From Actinomycetota bacterium (GTDB taxonomy: Bacteria > Actinomycetota > Geothermincolia > Geothermincolales > RBG-13-55-18): 64,000 bases of DNA. Of this stretch, positions 63,942 to 64,000 are shown in pieces. The stretch lies in contig JABLXL010000006.1 of the NCBI GenBank assembly GCA_013178005.1, positions 24,455-88,454 on the forward strand, read 5' to 3'. The notes below the pieces were generated by a model. The model saw nothing but the letters and a program-made list of their open reading frames with translations, was not told where the DNA came from and ran no database searches. A program made the translations under genes and the position numbers. Every line of letters starts with the position of its first letter. The first letter of the stretch is position 1.

Positions 63942-64000
63942 ATGGCACAAGGAAAACCCTACCCACCGGAGTTCCGGACCGAGGCGGTGAGGCTTTACCG
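63942..64000 (+). CDS. IS3-family transposase OrfA, first codons (cut by window edge)
   Basis: ATG 63942 follows AAAGGAGAGAGC and reads MAQGKPYPPEFRTEAVRLYR, the start of an IS3/IS911-type OrfA helix-turn-helix, where YPPEFRxEAVRL is highly typical. The rest lies beyond the window. A TTGACA at about 63893 with GATAAT 13 bases after may be its weak promoter. Confidence 0.8.
   Translation, partial: MAQGKPYPPEFRTEAVRLY

Noticed and set aside
43577-64000. A prophage interpretation of the integrated element
   Set aside because: No capsid, terminase, portal, tail or lysis genes were recognised; the replication and regulatory genes fit a plasmid- or ICE-like element better.

Overview
The window looks like chromosome from a high-GC, probably anaerobic or thermophilic actinobacterial-type lineage (inference). 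The supports are the clpC-radA-disA-carD-PIN/TRAM-ispD-ispF gene order, G/C-rich codon choice, frequent GTG/TTG starts, and repeated surface modules beginning WYFAEGYTGEGF, which I associate with subsurface Actinobacteria. About 43 kb is ordinary high-GC chromosome. From 43.4 kb to the window end there is an integrated element with mixed base composition.

Region by region. (1) 1-7206: a type I restriction-modification operon, hsdM (left-truncated), hsdS and hsdR, with an AbiEi/AbiEii-type toxin-antitoxin pair inserted between hsdM and hsdS. The pair has its own promoter-like 18-bp inverted repeat. (2) 7398-19957: housekeeping genes greA, lysS, clpC, radA, disA, a small unknown gene, carD, a PIN-TRAM membrane protein, ispD and ispF. 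A 136-bp tandem repeat lies between clpC and radA. (3) 20140-29921: a cobalamin riboswitch with a terminator platform, a secreted beta-propeller/surface-repeat protein, a DUF4430 (transcobalamin C-domain-like) protein, an ECF transporter (EcfT, fused double EcfA, S component), and a membrane-anchored alpha/alpha-toroid protein. Together these look like a split, bacterial intrinsic-factor-like vitamin B12 capture and uptake system, which I consider the most interesting part of the window. (4) 30095-37009: a DUF2267 protein, a candidate small RNA with strong promoter and terminator, then a likely co-directional set: SAM methyltransferase, CooC-like metal-insertion ATPase, FecBCD/BtuFCD-type ABC transporter, TrmO and a flavin reductase-fold protein. 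(5) 37089-43293: a toroid glycosidase-like protein, a TetR regulator, an endonuclease III, and a secreted zinc metallopeptidase whose proline-rich tail continues past an amber stop.

(6) 43379-64000: a tRNA (CAU anticodon) marks the left attachment site of an integrated element. Its cargo is a tyrosine integrase, a zinc-finger protein, divergent XRE and excisionase-type regulators with palindromic operators, and a primase-helicase gene split by an IS256-family insertion. The 8-bp target duplication of that insertion can be read directly, and removing the insertion restores the frame. Next come an AT-rich region with iteron-like repeats, several small unknown genes, two large secreted proteins built on the same surface repeats as the chromosomal one (one with a caspase-like His/Cys dyad), a replication-relaxation-type protein, two genes broken by single-base losses, and at the right edge a PD-(D/E)xK-like protein abutting the start of an IS3-family transposase. 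The right attachment site is not in the window.

All calls come from reading the sequence and the ORF track by eye. No database search was run, and family assignments rest on motifs and context.
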